DNA from: DATEEG01 sp035525055
GTDB lineage: Bacteria > Actinomycetota > Acidimicrobiia > Spongiisociales > ZC4RG35
NCBI GenBank assembly: GCA_035525055.1
Contig: DATLEZ010000101.1
Coordinates: forward strand, 1 to 52,800
Reading direction: 5' to 3'
DNA: 52,800 nt
Shown here: positions 1 to 7,708 of the stretch, in pieces
How the letters are laid out: each line of letters begins with the position of its first letter
How positions within the stretch are numbered: position 1 is the stretch's first letter
Notes under the pieces: generated by a model
Database searches by the model: none
The model's input: the letters and a program-made list of their open reading frames with translations, nothing else
What the model was told of the DNA's origin: nothing
Position numbers and translations under genes: made by a program

Positions 1-355
1 CCCACCCGTCGTTGGGCAGGCCCCGCCAATAGGACATGACTGTTTCCATCGGGACTCCCCGGGCCAGCTGCACACCGTGCTCGCGGTAGGACGGGAACAC
101 GAAGTCGTTCTCGGCCAGAGCCAGGGCCGAACCGATCTGGACTGCCTCCTGACCCTCGAGCATCGGGTAGGTGCCGATCCTTCCCTGTCTTTGCAGAGCG
201 AGCATGCGGCGATCGAACTCGCGGCTCAGGACCATCAGCCGGTACATCTCACCGGCGACGGCAGTGTCTATCCCGGGTTCGGCTCCGGTCAGAGAACCGT
301 CAGGGGCCAGGACCTGCGCGGTGGGGTACGAGGTCACAGATTCGAAGTTTGCCAC
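1..355 (-). CDS. pdhA: Pyruvate/2-oxo acid dehydrogenase E1 alpha subunit, N-terminal part
   Basis: Translating the reverse strand from a GTG at 353-355 gives an open frame that runs off the left edge, about 118 residues. It resembles the N-terminus of thiamine-diphosphate E1 alpha subunits: a leader containing LAPDG, then YRLMVLSREFD, LQRQGRIGTYP, GQEAVQIGSALAL and FVFPSYREHGVQLARG. In the family this subunit, paired with E1 beta, decarboxylates pyruvate or branched-chain 2-oxo acids inside the E1/E2/E3 complex. The thiamine-diphosphate motif lies beyond the window, so the substrate cannot be told. It follows the subtilase gene on the same strand by only 28 bases. The RBS before the GTG is weak (GGAA), so the start is less certain than the identity. 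Confidence 0.85.
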   Translation of the reverse strand, partial: MANFESVTSYPTAQVLAPDGSLTGAEPGIDTAVAGEMYRLMVLSREFDRRMLALQRQGRIGTYPMLEGQEAVQIGSALALAENDFVFPSYREHGVQLARGVPMETVMSYWRGLPNDGW

Positions 356-383
356 AGTTCCGGTCGCAAGGACCGGGCCGGGC

Positions 384-1673
384 CTAGACGACGTTGACCA
401 CCGTTCCGAGTTCCGGAATTCGGAAGAGACCGGGCGCATCGATCAGGGCATGGGCCGCTTGTTGGGCGCTGATCCCGCTGAAGACCATTTCCTTGGCGAT
501 CGCGGCCGCAACCCGCGGCGCCGCAAACGAAGTGCCGCTCCAAGAGGCCCATCCCTCGAAATTGAGGCCAGGAATCCCGGGTTCTCGCTCAGGCTCAGCG
601 AATGCAAAAAAGGTCGACACAACGTCCACTCCGGGAGCACAGGCGCGAACCCACGGTCCGAAGTTGGAAAACCAGGCCGGACGCGAACAATCGAGGGCAG
701 CCACACTGATCACCCCTGGAAGCGACGCCGGCCATGTCTTTCGACACGACGCGCTGTTGCCCGCTGAGGCCACAACCACGGTGCCTCCCGCTTGCAGGTT
801 GGCAATCGTTGACTCCACTGCCAAGGGAGGTTCATCGGCGGCGCTGTAACCGCTCAATGAGAGGTTGAGCAGATCGATCCGTTCGGCTCCCGGGACCTTC
901 TGGATCCGTACCAGGGCGTCTTCGATTCCGAGTGCGATTGTGTAGTCGTCACCGTCTCCGAACCCGAAGAGGACTTTCTGGGCCAAGATGGTGCTGCTCG
1001 GGCAGATGCTGCGGACGATTCCAGCGATAAATGTGCCGTGCCCGGCAATCCTTTCGAGATAGCCGTCCTGGTCCTCATCGGGAGCGTCGACGTCGCTGGG
1101 AAAGACATCCTGGGGATCATTCTTCTTGTCGAACAAGACTCCGCCCAACCAGGGATGGCCGGGATCGTCGGCGATTCCGGTATCGAGGATCACTACGACT
1201 GGAGCCGATTTGTCATGGCATGCACTTGGCAACCACTCGGCGGGCTCACCCGCCGGCGAGGCCGAACTGAAGGCGGGGTTGCCGAACGTGGCCGGGTTGC
1301 CGAACGTGGCGGGATTGCCGAACGTGGCCGGGTTCCCGAACGTGGCGGGATTGCCGAACGTGGCCGGGTTGCCAAATGTGGCAGGGCTTCCGAAGGCGAG
1401 GACATCACCCATGAAGACATGGTTGACGGCTCCCTTGATGCCCTTGCCGGCGAGCAAGGAAACCGCATTCAATGGATCATCGACCCCGACCAGCCGCGCG
1501 ACGGTCTTGAGGCGTAGATCAACCTTCACATCGCCTAGTAAACGAGCCGCCTCCTCGGCAGCTTCGGCTACAACGAGTACTTCGCCTGGTCGGAATGCGA
1601 ATGCGCGGGCCCCGGATTCGGCCGTTTGGAAGCGTTCGAAAGGAACGCACGGGATTCGGCTGTCGTCGGTCAT
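384..1673 (-). CDS. Intracellular subtilisin-like serine protease (S8) with hexapeptide repeat
   Basis: The 429-residue protein starts at an ATG preceded by AAGGGGGG. The longer frame to 1871 lacks an RBS and would overlap the divergent CHAT gene. Catalytic residues are visible: Asp164 in VVVILDTGIAD, His212 in AGHGTFIAG, oxyanion Asn306 in ASAGN and Ser382 in SWSGTSFAAP. Residues 1-90 look like a subtilase propeptide (FRPGEVLVV, VNHVFMG). They are followed at 96-134 by six copies of (S/N)PATFG ending in NPA, exactly at the propeptide/catalytic junction. No signal peptide or membrane segment is seen, so it probably acts in the cytosol. It diverges from a CHAT protease 68 bases away, which suggests joint function. 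The substrate is unknown. Confidence 0.9.
   Translation of the reverse strand: MTDDSRIPCVPFERFQTAESGARAFAFRPGEVLVVAEAAEEAARLLGDVKVDLRLKTVARLVGVDDPLNAVSLLAGKGIKGAVNHVFMGDVLAFGSPATFGNPATFGNPATFGNPATFGNPATFGNPATFGNPAFSSASPAGEPAEWLPSACHDKSAPVVVILDTGIADDPGHPWLGGVLFDKKNDPQDVFPSDVDAPDEDQDGYLERIAGHGTFIAGIVRSICPSSTILAQKVLFGFGDGDDYTIALGIEDALVRIQKVPGAERIDLLNLSLSGYSAADEPPLAVESTIANLQAGGTVVVASAGNSASCRKTWPASLPGVISVAALDCSRPAWFSNFGPWVRACAPGVDVVSTFFAFAEPEREPGIPGLNFEGWASWSGTSFAAPRVAAAIAKEMVFSGISAQQAAHALIDAPGLFRIPELGTVVNVV
1272..1388 (-). repeat. 18-bp tandem repeat encoding (S/N)PATFG
   Basis: Six full units plus a partial one lie in frame inside the subtilase gene. The units differ mainly at third codon positions (for example gccgaacgtggcggga versus gccgaacgtggccggg), so the peptide is kept while the DNA drifts. 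That points to selection on the peptide rather than a very recent expansion. Confidence 0.95.
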
Positions 1674-1729
1674 GGTGGTACCCCCCTTGGCTATTCGAAC
1701 AGTCGGCGCCTCGATTGATACCTGGTTTC

Positions 1730-1735
1730 TAGCAT
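1730..1735 (+). promoter_or_regulatory. -10 box (TAGCAT) of the CHAT gene, leaderless type
   Basis: TAGCAT is followed by exactly six bases and then ATG at 1742, with no Shine-Dalgarno sequence. This TANNNT-N6-start layout recurs before at least six other genes here. No good -35 box is seen. Confidence 0.55.
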
Positions 1736-1741
1736 TTGAAT

Positions 1742-4390
1742 ATGCTCGAGACAGCGGGCGAAGGTCCCCTGCAAAAGGCCCAGGCCATCCTGGAGATTGC
1801 GCACGCCGATCCGAAGACCACGTTGAGTCGCGCCTCCGCCCTCCTTGCGGAGGTCCCTGATCCCGAAGCAATCTCTGTGCTGGAGCGAGCGTCGGGGATA
1901 GCGGCCAAGGAACTCAACCGCCTCGAAGAGGCCCGCCAGCATCTGGCGAAAGCCATTTCGGCAGCAGGTTCCCGGTTCCCGATCAGAGCTGCCCAGGCTC
2001 GGATGAGCTTGGCGTTGGTGCTCCTCGAGCTCGGTCGTACCAGAGATGCGCTGGCAGAACTCGATCGTGCCAAGGGTCATCTCAGGGGTCTCGACGGAGG
2101 GTTGCTTGAGATGCAGCGTGCCCTCGTTCTGCAACGCCTCGGTCAATTGGACCAGGCCCTTGTGGGCTACCGCCGGGCGCTGCGAGTCTTCAAGAGGTAC
2201 GACGACGGTTTGCGCGAAACCCGGCTTCGGATCAACCGATCGGCGCTGCACGTGTATCGGGGGGACCTGGCTGCCGCCGAAATCGACCTTGGGATCGCCC
2301 AGCGGATGGCGGCGGAGCTCGGCCAGGGCCTCCTGCTCGGAGGAGCGTCGCACAATCTCGGCTTTGTTCATGCCCGGCGCCAGGACGTGCCGGCGGCGCT
2401 TGGCTGCTACCTGGCGGCCGAGGAGGCGTATCAGGAGTTGTCGGCTGATCGCTTGCTCGCCGTGCTAGCCATCGATAGGGCAGAGCTCATGATGGCAGTC
2501 GGGTTGTTTGACGAGGCGATTGCACAGTCAACCAGAGCGGTGGAGTTGACCGAAGGTGGTGGCAACGCCACCGACACTGCAGAGGCCCTGTTGCTCAAGG
2601 CCAGGGCTGAGTTGGGTGCCGGGAATCCAACAGATGCTCGCCATCTCGCCCGGACAGCCCAACGTGCGTTCCTGAGGCAGGGACGACACTCCTGGGCAGA
2701 GTTTGGTCGCTTTGTGGAACTCCAATCCGATTCGGCGAGCCAGGCGACCTCTGGTCGCAAACCAACAGCAACCCTGGTGGCGCGAGCGATCGACGTCGCC
2801 GGCAAACTCTCCGACCAGGGCTGGCGGAGCGAGTCTGTCGTCGCCCGATTGATCGCGGCGAAACTGGCGCTAGCGAGGGACGATCCGAAATTGGCCCGCG
2901 GCCAGCTGCGTCAACTTGCATCTTTCTCTAGAACCGGCCTTGTCAGTGTCCAGCTGGCAGGGTGGCACGCCACCGCCCTGCTGCGGAAGGCCGAAGGAAA
3001 TCCGTCGGGGAGCCGCTCGGCCCTCTCGGCCGGCATGCGGCTCATCGATCGGTATCGAGCGACACTGGCTGCTGACGACCTGCGGGCAGGTGTCACCTAT
3101 CTGGCGCTGGAACTGGCAAGAACCGGTCTGGTCGGGGCCATGGAATCGGGGCGGGCCCACGATGTCCTGCAGTGGACCGAGTCATTGAGGTCAGTCGCGT
3201 TGTCCTTTCCGAGTGCACGTCCACCGAGTGATGCCGGCTTGTCCGACCTGTTGGCTTCGCTGCGGGATGTCGTTGCCGAACTTCGGCAGACAGCCCTCGC
3301 TGGCGGTCAAGTCGCGACGCTGGAAGCACAACGAGCGCGCCTCGAAGCGCGGATCCGTGATCGAGCCCGAACGGTCGTTGGCGCGGAGGGATCTCTCGGC
3401 CGGATCGATCTCAAACAGCTGACGCACGATCTCAAGGATCGAGTTCTTCTCTCCTTCTTCCAGCTTGGTGACAGGCTCTCGGTGCTCAAACTCCGGGGCG
3501 CCAAGATCGAGATCCTCGACCTCGGGTCCGTGGCGCCCATGATCGGTGAAGCGCATTCGCTCCGCTTCGCCCTTCACAGGCTCGTTCGGGGCAGAGCTTC
3601 GGACCAGGGCGAAGCCGCCGCACTTGCCACCATGCGCCACTCAGCAAAGGCGTTGGACCTGATGCTCCTCGGTCCATCTGACCTTGACCGCGATGAGGTG
3701 GTGATCGTTCCCTCGGGAGTTCTTCATGGGCTTCCTTGGCGCGCGTTGACCAGTCTGTCGAACAAGGCAGTGACGATTGCGCCCTCAGCCCAAAGCTGGC
3801 AGAGCGCGATGTCCCGGGTTAGGGCCCGTAATCCGTCCAAGACTCTGTTGGTCGCAGGTCCTGGTCTTCCAGGTGCTGCATCGGAGATCTCCCTGCTCGC
3901 TCGGCGGTATCCGCAATCGAACAAGTTGGTCGGGCGCCAAGCGACGGTTGGTGCTGTGCTCGCGGCTATGGACGGAGCCGACCTGATGCATCTTGCTGCC
4001 CATGGCCGGCTGCGCCACGACAATCCGCTGTTCTCTTCGTTGGCGATGGACGACGGTCCCATGACTGTGTATGACTTCCAGTCTCTACGTCGCCCACCCA
4101 ACCTGATTGTGATGCCCTCGTGCGACACGGCGCTGTCCCAAGTCATCTCCGGGGATGAACTGCTGGGTCTGTCGAGTGGTTTCCTCAAAGCCGGGGTCAG
4201 CGGTGTGGTGGCGCCGGTGACCCCTGTCCCCGACGATGCCACCAAGCCCTTGATGGTGGCACTTCATCGACAACTGATGCGGGGGTCCCCTCCCGCCGCC
4301 GCGCTGGCCGAGGCGTCTGCCGATTTTTCCGCAGGCAACCCGACCGAAGTGGGCCTAGCCGCCGCTTTCGTCGCTCTCGGAGCCGGATAG
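1742..4390 (+). CDS. TPR-CHAT caspase-like protease
   Basis: The protein has 882 residues. Roughly residues 1-420 are repetitive amphipathic helices typical of TPRs (for example ALVLLELGRTRDALAELDRA, LGQLDQALVGYRRAL). The C-terminal third is a CHAT domain, a caspase-fold peptidase family. The predicted dyad is His754 in HLAAHGRLRHDNPLF and Cys794 in VMPSCDT, followed by GDELLGLSSGFLKAGVSGVV, the usual CHAT tail. I chose ATG 1742 because of the -10 box six bases upstream; a TTG lies two codons earlier. In known systems TPR-CHAT proteins are proteases activated by a partner bound to the TPRs. Here the neighbour is a divergent subtilase, a plausible partner or substrate. The trigger is unknown. 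Confidence 0.92.
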   Translation: MLETAGEGPLQKAQAILEIAHADPKTTLSRASALLAEVPDPEAISVLERASGIAAKELNRLEEARQHLAKAISAAGSRFPIRAAQARMSLALVLLELGRTRDALAELDRAKGHLRGLDGGLLEMQRALVLQRLGQLDQALVGYRRALRVFKRYDDGLRETRLRINRSALHVYRGDLAAAEIDLGIAQRMAAELGQGLLLGGASHNLGFVHARRQDVPAALGCYLAAEEAYQELSADRLLAVLAIDRAELMMAVGLFDEAIAQSTRAVELTEGGGNATDTAEALLLKARAELGAGNPTDARHLARTAQRAFLRQGRHSWAEFGRFVELQSDSASQATSGRKPTATLVARAIDVAGKLSDQGWRSESVVARLIAAKLALARDDPKLARGQLRQLASFSRTGLVSVQLAGWHATALLRKAEGNPSGSRSALSAGMRLIDRYRATLAADDLRAGVTYLALELARTGLVGAMESGRAHDVLQWTESLRSVALSFPSARPPSDAGLSDLLASLRDVVAELRQTALAGGQVATLEAQRARLEARIRDRARTVVGAEGSLGRIDLKQLTHDLKDRVLLSFFQLGDRLSVLKLRGAKIEILDLGSVAPMIGEAHSLRFALHRLVRGRASDQGEAAALATMRHSAKALDLMLLGPSDLDRDEVVIVPSGVLHGLPWRALTSLSNKAVTIAPSAQSWQSAMSRVRARNPSKTLLVAGPGLPGAASEISLLARRYPQSNKLVGRQATVGAVLAAMDGADLMHLAAHGRLRHDNPLFSSLAMDDGPMTVYDFQSLRRPPNLIVMPSCDTALSQVISGDELLGLSSGFLKAGVSGVVAPVTPVPDDATKPLMVALHRQLMRGSPPAAALAEASADFSAGNPTEVGLAAAFVALGAG

Positions 4391-4392
4391 CC

Positions 4393-4449
4393 GGTTTTTG
4401 GCGCGGAGTTCTGCTCCGCTGGTGTCGATCTTCCGCGCCAAAACCAGGG
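4393..4449 (+). repeat. REP-like palindromic element, copy A
   Basis: An inverted repeat (TTTTGGCGCGGA and TCCGCGCCAAAA) encloses a GGAGTTCTGCTCC hairpin and CTGGTGTCGAT. Nearly the same sequence occurs in opposite orientation at 41601-41657. It lies just after the CHAT stop codon and could also stop transcription. Confidence 0.8.
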
Positions 4450-4490
4450 TTCCTTCCTGGCATCTGGAGTCTCTGCCCCACAACGACGGA

Positions 4491-4514
4491 ACCCGCCCGT
4501 GGAGGGGGGCGGGT
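4491..4514. other. GC-rich hairpin in the CHAT-hisC intergenic stretch
   Basis: ACCCGCCC (4491-4498) pairs with GGGCGGGT (4507-4514). The 289-base gap between the CHAT gene and hisC holds the REP-like element, this hairpin, a second CCCGCC/GGCGGG hairpin near 4571-4590, a pyrimidine tract (about 4641-4660) and the hisC -10 box. No convincing coding sequence was found in it. Confidence 0.5.
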
Positions 4515-4667
4515 CGCCGGAAGAGAGGAGCGGCTGATTAGCTGGCGGGAAAGGTCCCCTCCGGCCTGATGGCCCGCCGGGGGAGGCGGGTCACTCTCAT
4601 GTATCGGTTCGCTGAGAGCCAGAAGTTGAGCCGGACGCCTGACTTCTTTTTCTTTCCCCTGGCCAGG

Positions 4668-4673
4668 TAGCCT
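4668..4673 (+). promoter_or_regulatory. -10 box (TAGCCT) of hisC, leaderless type
   Basis: TAGCCT, six bases, then GTG at 4680. The spacing decides the hisC start over the TTG at 4677 and the ATG at 4689. Confidence 0.5.
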
Positions 4674-4679
4674 CGGTTG

Positions 4680-5759
4680 GTGCCTGTTATGAGGCCCGGA
4701 GTGGCCAAGATCCCGCCGTACGAGGCTGGTCGGCCCATCGAGGAGGTGGCGCGCAGCATCGGTCTCGATCCTGCCACGGTCATCAAACTCGCCTCCAATG
4801 AGAGCCCGATTCCTCCTTTCCCCGAGGTGATCGAGGCCATCGCAGCTGCCGCCGCCGGCAGCAACCGATACCCAGACAACGACTGGTTCCAGTTGGCCGA
4901 AGCGGTGGCGGGTCGACTCCAGATCGACCCTGATCACCTGATGTTCGGCGGCGGGACGTCCGAATTGCTTCGGGTCACGTCCCTGGCGGTTGGAGGCGAG
5001 GGAACCAGTGCCGTGTATCCGTGGCCGTCGTTCATCATCTATCGCATGGGCTCGGTGCTGGCGGGCAGCACAACCATCGAAGTACCTCTCACGGACGATT
5101 ACCACCTTGACCTCGACGCGATGGCGAGCGCGATACGGGGCGACACGACCGTGGTGTTTCTGTGCAACCCCAACAACCCGACCGGGACCCATCGCTCTGC
5201 CACAGACGTGGCCGGATTCATCGACTCGATCCCGCAGCGCACCCTGGTGGTTGTCGACGAGGCCTACTTCGAGTACGTCACCGCCCTCGACTACCGCTCC
5301 GCGTTGGGCCTGGCCCTCGAGCGCCCCAATGTCATCGTGCTCCGGACCTTCTCGAAGATTTACAGCCTCGCGTCGCTTCGGGTTGGTTACGCGATCGGAG
5401 AGCCGTCGACGCTGGCCGACCTCCGGCGCGCCCAGGCGCCGTTCACGGTGAGCGGCCTCGCCCAGGTGGCAGCGCTCACCGCTGTTCAGTATCCCAACCG
5501 GGTAGCGGAGAGAGCCGAGTTCAATGCCGGGGAACGGAGCCGGATCGAGAAGGCCCTGCAAACGCGTGAGGTCGAATACGTCCCGTCGCAGGCCAACTTC
5601 GTCTATCTCCACCCAAGAGGGATCGACGACGACACCTTCCAGGCGTTTCTCCACCTGGGTGTGATCGTCCGCCAGTTCGGAGGCGGATGGATCCGAGTGA
5701 CGATCGGCTCGGTCGAGGAGAACGAGCGCTTCCTCCAAGCCCTTGATTCGCTGCTCTAG
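4680..5759 (+). CDS. hisC: Histidinol-phosphate aminotransferase
   Basis: This 359-residue PLP enzyme of fold type I converts imidazole-acetol phosphate plus glutamate to histidinol phosphate in histidine synthesis. Family motifs are present: KLASNESPIPPFPEV near the N-terminus, NRYPDNDWFQL, the cofactor-binding stretch FLCNPNNPTGTH, VVVDEAYFEYV, and the Schiff-base lysine in RTFSKIYSLASLRVGYAIG. The C-terminal arginine motif is GGWIRVTIG. Length is normal for the family. No other his genes are near. Related aminotransferases share this fold, so an aromatic aminotransferase role is a less likely alternative. The GTG start is set by the -10 box six bases upstream. Confidence 0.88.
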   Translation: MPVMRPGVAKIPPYEAGRPIEEVARSIGLDPATVIKLASNESPIPPFPEVIEAIAAAAAGSNRYPDNDWFQLAEAVAGRLQIDPDHLMFGGGTSELLRVTSLAVGGEGTSAVYPWPSFIIYRMGSVLAGSTTIEVPLTDDYHLDLDAMASAIRGDTTVVFLCNPNNPTGTHRSATDVAGFIDSIPQRTLVVVDEAYFEYVTALDYRSALGLALERPNVIVLRTFSKIYSLASLRVGYAIGEPSTLADLRRAQAPFTVSGLAQVAALTAVQYPNRVAERAEFNAGERSRIEKALQTREVEYVPSQANFVYLHPRGIDDDTFQAFLHLGVIVRQFGGGWIRVTIGSVEENERFLQALDSLL

Positions 5760-5820
5760 CGGCCGGGCAATTGCGGCGGCGAGTGCCGATCCACGAAGCG
5801 CACAGAGCTCTGGTGGGCAG

Positions 5821-5826
5821 TAGGTT
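5821..5826 (+). promoter_or_regulatory. -10 box (TAGGTT), leaderless type
   Basis: TAGGTT, six bases, then ATG at 5833, without a Shine-Dalgarno sequence. Confidence 0.5.
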
Positions 5827-5832
5827 GGCGGC

Positions 5833-6240
5833 ATGCCGAACCTTGAAGAATTCTGTCAGATCAAAGCGACCATGACCCCGAGGATGTTGGGCAAGATGCC
5901 GCAAGGGGCAAGGATCGACTTTCCATTCGAGGGAACCGCCACCAGTGCGCACTGGGAAGGCGAGCGGCCCGTCAAGGGGGTGGACTACGTCACCGTGCGA
6001 TCAGACGGTCACATGGACCTCGACATCCGCGCCACCATCGGAGAGAAGCGAGAGACAGTGGCCTATCAGGGATCAGGAGTCTCGATCGCCAAAAGCCCAA
6101 CCGAAGCCTTGCCTCAGGAACTGATCACGTTTCAGACGGGCAATGAGGACCTCGCCTGGCTCAACACCGCGGTGGGGGTGGGCCTCGGGGGTGGTGAAGG
6201 CGGAGCGATCTCGATCACCATCTACGTCGTACGTGCCTAG
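5833..6240 (+). CDS. DUF3237 family protein
   Basis: This 135-residue soluble protein matches the DUF3237 pattern as I remember it: an opening of the type NLEEFCQIKATM, then DFPFEGTATSAHWEGERPVK, VDYVTVRSDGHMDLDIRATI, and a C-terminal beta strand with ISITIYVVRA. Family members are small beta-barrel proteins, and I know of no established reaction. A leaderless -10 box sits six bases before the ATG. The next gene (DUF4126) begins 13 bases after the stop codon and may be partly co-transcribed, though it also has its own TAGGTT box. No truncation or unusual composition is seen. Confidence 0.75.
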   Translation: MPNLEEFCQIKATMTPRMLGKMPQGARIDFPFEGTATSAHWEGERPVKGVDYVTVRSDGHMDLDIRATIGEKRETVAYQGSGVSIAKSPTEALPQELITFQTGNEDLAWLNTAVGVGLGGGEGGAISITIYVVRA

Positions 6241-6252
6241 GTTGCATTCGCA

Positions 6253-6834
6253 ATGATCGACACGATCGGCCTGCTCGCCGGATCCGGCTGGGCCGCCGGG
6301 CTCAACCTCTACCTGGTCACTTTCCTGCTCGGCCTCGGCGGCCGCCTCGATTGGCTGGAGGTACCGGCGGTATTGCAGCGAACCGATGTAATGATCGTTG
6401 CCGGGATCCTCTATGCGGTCGAATTCCTGGCCGACAAGGTCCCGTACCTGGACAACATTTGGGACGCGGTCCACACGATCGTTCGGCCTCTCGGAGCCGC
6501 CGCGCTCGGATATGTGATCGCCGGCGATTCGTCATCTGTCACCGCTGCCGTTGGTGCGATCCTCTCAGGGTCGCTGGCTTTGTCAGCGCACTCGGCCAAG
6601 GCAACAACAAGGGCGGCGGTAAACACTTCGCCCGAGCCGTTCTCGAACATCTTCTTGTCGGTGGCAGAGGACGGTCTGGTCGCCGGACTGATCGCTCTTG
6701 CCATCGCCAACCCGGCTATCACCCTCGTCGTGGTCGTGTTCCTTACGGTTGGGGCGGTGTGGCTGACCGTCATGCTGTTCGGCGTCATTCGCCGATTCCG
6801 GTCTAGATGGGCGGCCCGCAAAGCGGCCGGTTGA
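6253..6834 (+). CDS. DUF4126 integral membrane protein
   Basis: This 193-residue protein has about four to five hydrophobic segments: GLLAGSGWAAGLNLYLVTFLL at the N-terminus, an Ala/Gly-rich middle (LGAAALGYVIAG, AVGAILSGSLALSAHSAKAT) and a long C-terminal helix (LVVVVFLTVGAVWLTVMLF) ending in a basic tail. The sequence SAHSAKATTRAAVNTSPEPFSN is characteristic of DUF4126 as I recall it. The function is unknown. TAGGTT lies nine bases before the ATG, which would give a leader of two to three bases. The last sense codons are followed closely by the convergent enoyl-CoA hydratase gene. Confidence 0.7.
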   Translation: MIDTIGLLAGSGWAAGLNLYLVTFLLGLGGRLDWLEVPAVLQRTDVMIVAGILYAVEFLADKVPYLDNIWDAVHTIVRPLGAAALGYVIAGDSSSVTAAVGAILSGSLALSAHSAKATTRAAVNTSPEPFSNIFLSVAEDGLVAGLIALAIANPAITLVVVVFLTVGAVWLTVMLFGVIRRFRSRWAARKAAG

Positions 6835-6867
6835 GAAGGCGCCGACCTCGAACTTCCGTGTCGCGTA

Positions 6868-7638
6868 TCAGCCCGAGAAATCGGGCTTGCGCTTCTCGAG
6901 GAAGGACCGCATTCCCTCGAGGTGTAAGGCGGTCCGGCCGAGTTCGCCCTGAGTGACGCGTTCGAGCTCGAGAGCCGACGAGAGGTTCGAGGCCGAGGCC
7001 TCGAGAAGGATCTTGCGGTTGGCTGCATAGGCGGAGGTCGGACCTGCGGCGAGCTCGTCGGCGAGCATCATCGCGTCAGCCAGCAACTGATCCGGTTCGC
7101 TGATTCGGGCGAGTCCGAGGTTGGCGACCTCGTTTGGGGCCATACGGCGGTTGGTGGCGGTGAACTCGATGGCGCGGGCCAGGCCGAGGTGATGGACCAG
7201 CATCCAGGTCGACCCGGTATCCGGGATCAGGGCTAATCCGATGAAGGCGGAAAGAAAGAATGCCTGGGATGACATGACTCTCAAGTCGCAGGCAAGGGCC
7301 AAACCGAGACCGGCTCCGGCCGCCACGCCGTTGACAGCAGCGATGGTTGGAACCGGCGCATCGACCAGGGCCCGCACCATCGGGTTGAACCGATCGTTGA
7401 TCACGGAGTCCAGATCGGGTCCACCGGTCTCGTAGTCGGCCATGAGGTCGGCCAGGTCGGCACCTGCACAGAATGCCTTTCCTTCGCCGGTGAGAACCAT
7501 TGCCCTCGCCTCGTCACCCGCCCGGGCAATTGCCGCAACCAACCCCCGACTCAGGTCGGCCGAAACCGAGTTGAACTTATCGGGTCGGGCAAGCGTGACG
7601 ACGGCCACCTTCCCGTCCATCCGATAGCTGACGGTCAT
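6868..7638 (-). CDS. Enoyl-CoA hydratase/isomerase family protein
   Basis: A 256-residue crotonase-fold protein. It has the oxyanion-hole stretches KAFCAGADLADL and AAVNGVAAGAGLGLALACD, followed by SAFIGLALIPDTGSTWML, where an acidic residue (Asp in IPDTG) takes the place used by PaaG-type isomerases. The C-terminus GMRSFLEKRKPDFSG is typical of the family. Such enzymes hydrate or isomerise enoyl-CoA thioesters in fatty-acid or phenylacetate breakdown, and the exact substrate cannot be read here. The ATG follows a strong GGAGGA site. It stands alone, convergent with the DUF4126 gene and divergent from the hut genes, so no pathway partner is visible. Confidence 0.85.
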   Translation of the reverse strand: MTVSYRMDGKVAVVTLARPDKFNSVSADLSRGLVAAIARAGDEARAMVLTGEGKAFCAGADLADLMADYETGGPDLDSVINDRFNPMVRALVDAPVPTIAAVNGVAAGAGLGLALACDLRVMSSQAFFLSAFIGLALIPDTGSTWMLVHHLGLARAIEFTATNRRMAPNEVANLGLARISEPDQLLADAMMLADELAAGPTSAYAANRKILLEASASNLSSALELERVTQGELGRTALHLEGMRSFLEKRKPDFSG

Positions 7639-7696
7639 GATTCCTCCGGGATCTGCGTTTGAAGCGAGGCTAGAAGGTCGGCGGCCTGCCTACTGA

Positions 7697-7702
7697 TAGG
7701 CT
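7697..7702 (+). promoter_or_regulatory. -10 box (TAGGCT), leaderless type, before the hut genes
   Basis: TAGGCT, six bases, then GTG at 7709. It sits in the divergent gap with the enoyl-CoA hydratase gene and would drive the ureohydrolase-like gene and hutH. Confidence 0.5.
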
Positions 7703-7708
7703 CGATGC

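Noticed and set aside
1272..1388. CRISPR-like array
   Set aside because: The 18-bp units are contiguous with no spacers, lie in a coding frame, and encode a regular hexapeptide.
4538..4879. Minus-strand frame ending in a Lys-rich then GVRLNFWLSANRYMRV-type sequence in the CHAT-hisC gap
   Set aside because: Most of it is antisense to hisC. The intergenic part has no ATG, GTG or TTG in frame before the Lys tract and no RBS, and the Lys codons come from the pyrimidine tract of the hisC promoter.
4197..5834. 545-residue minus-strand ORF antisense to hisC
   Set aside because: Arg/Pro/Gly-rich shadow translation of a clear hisC gene; no homology recognised.
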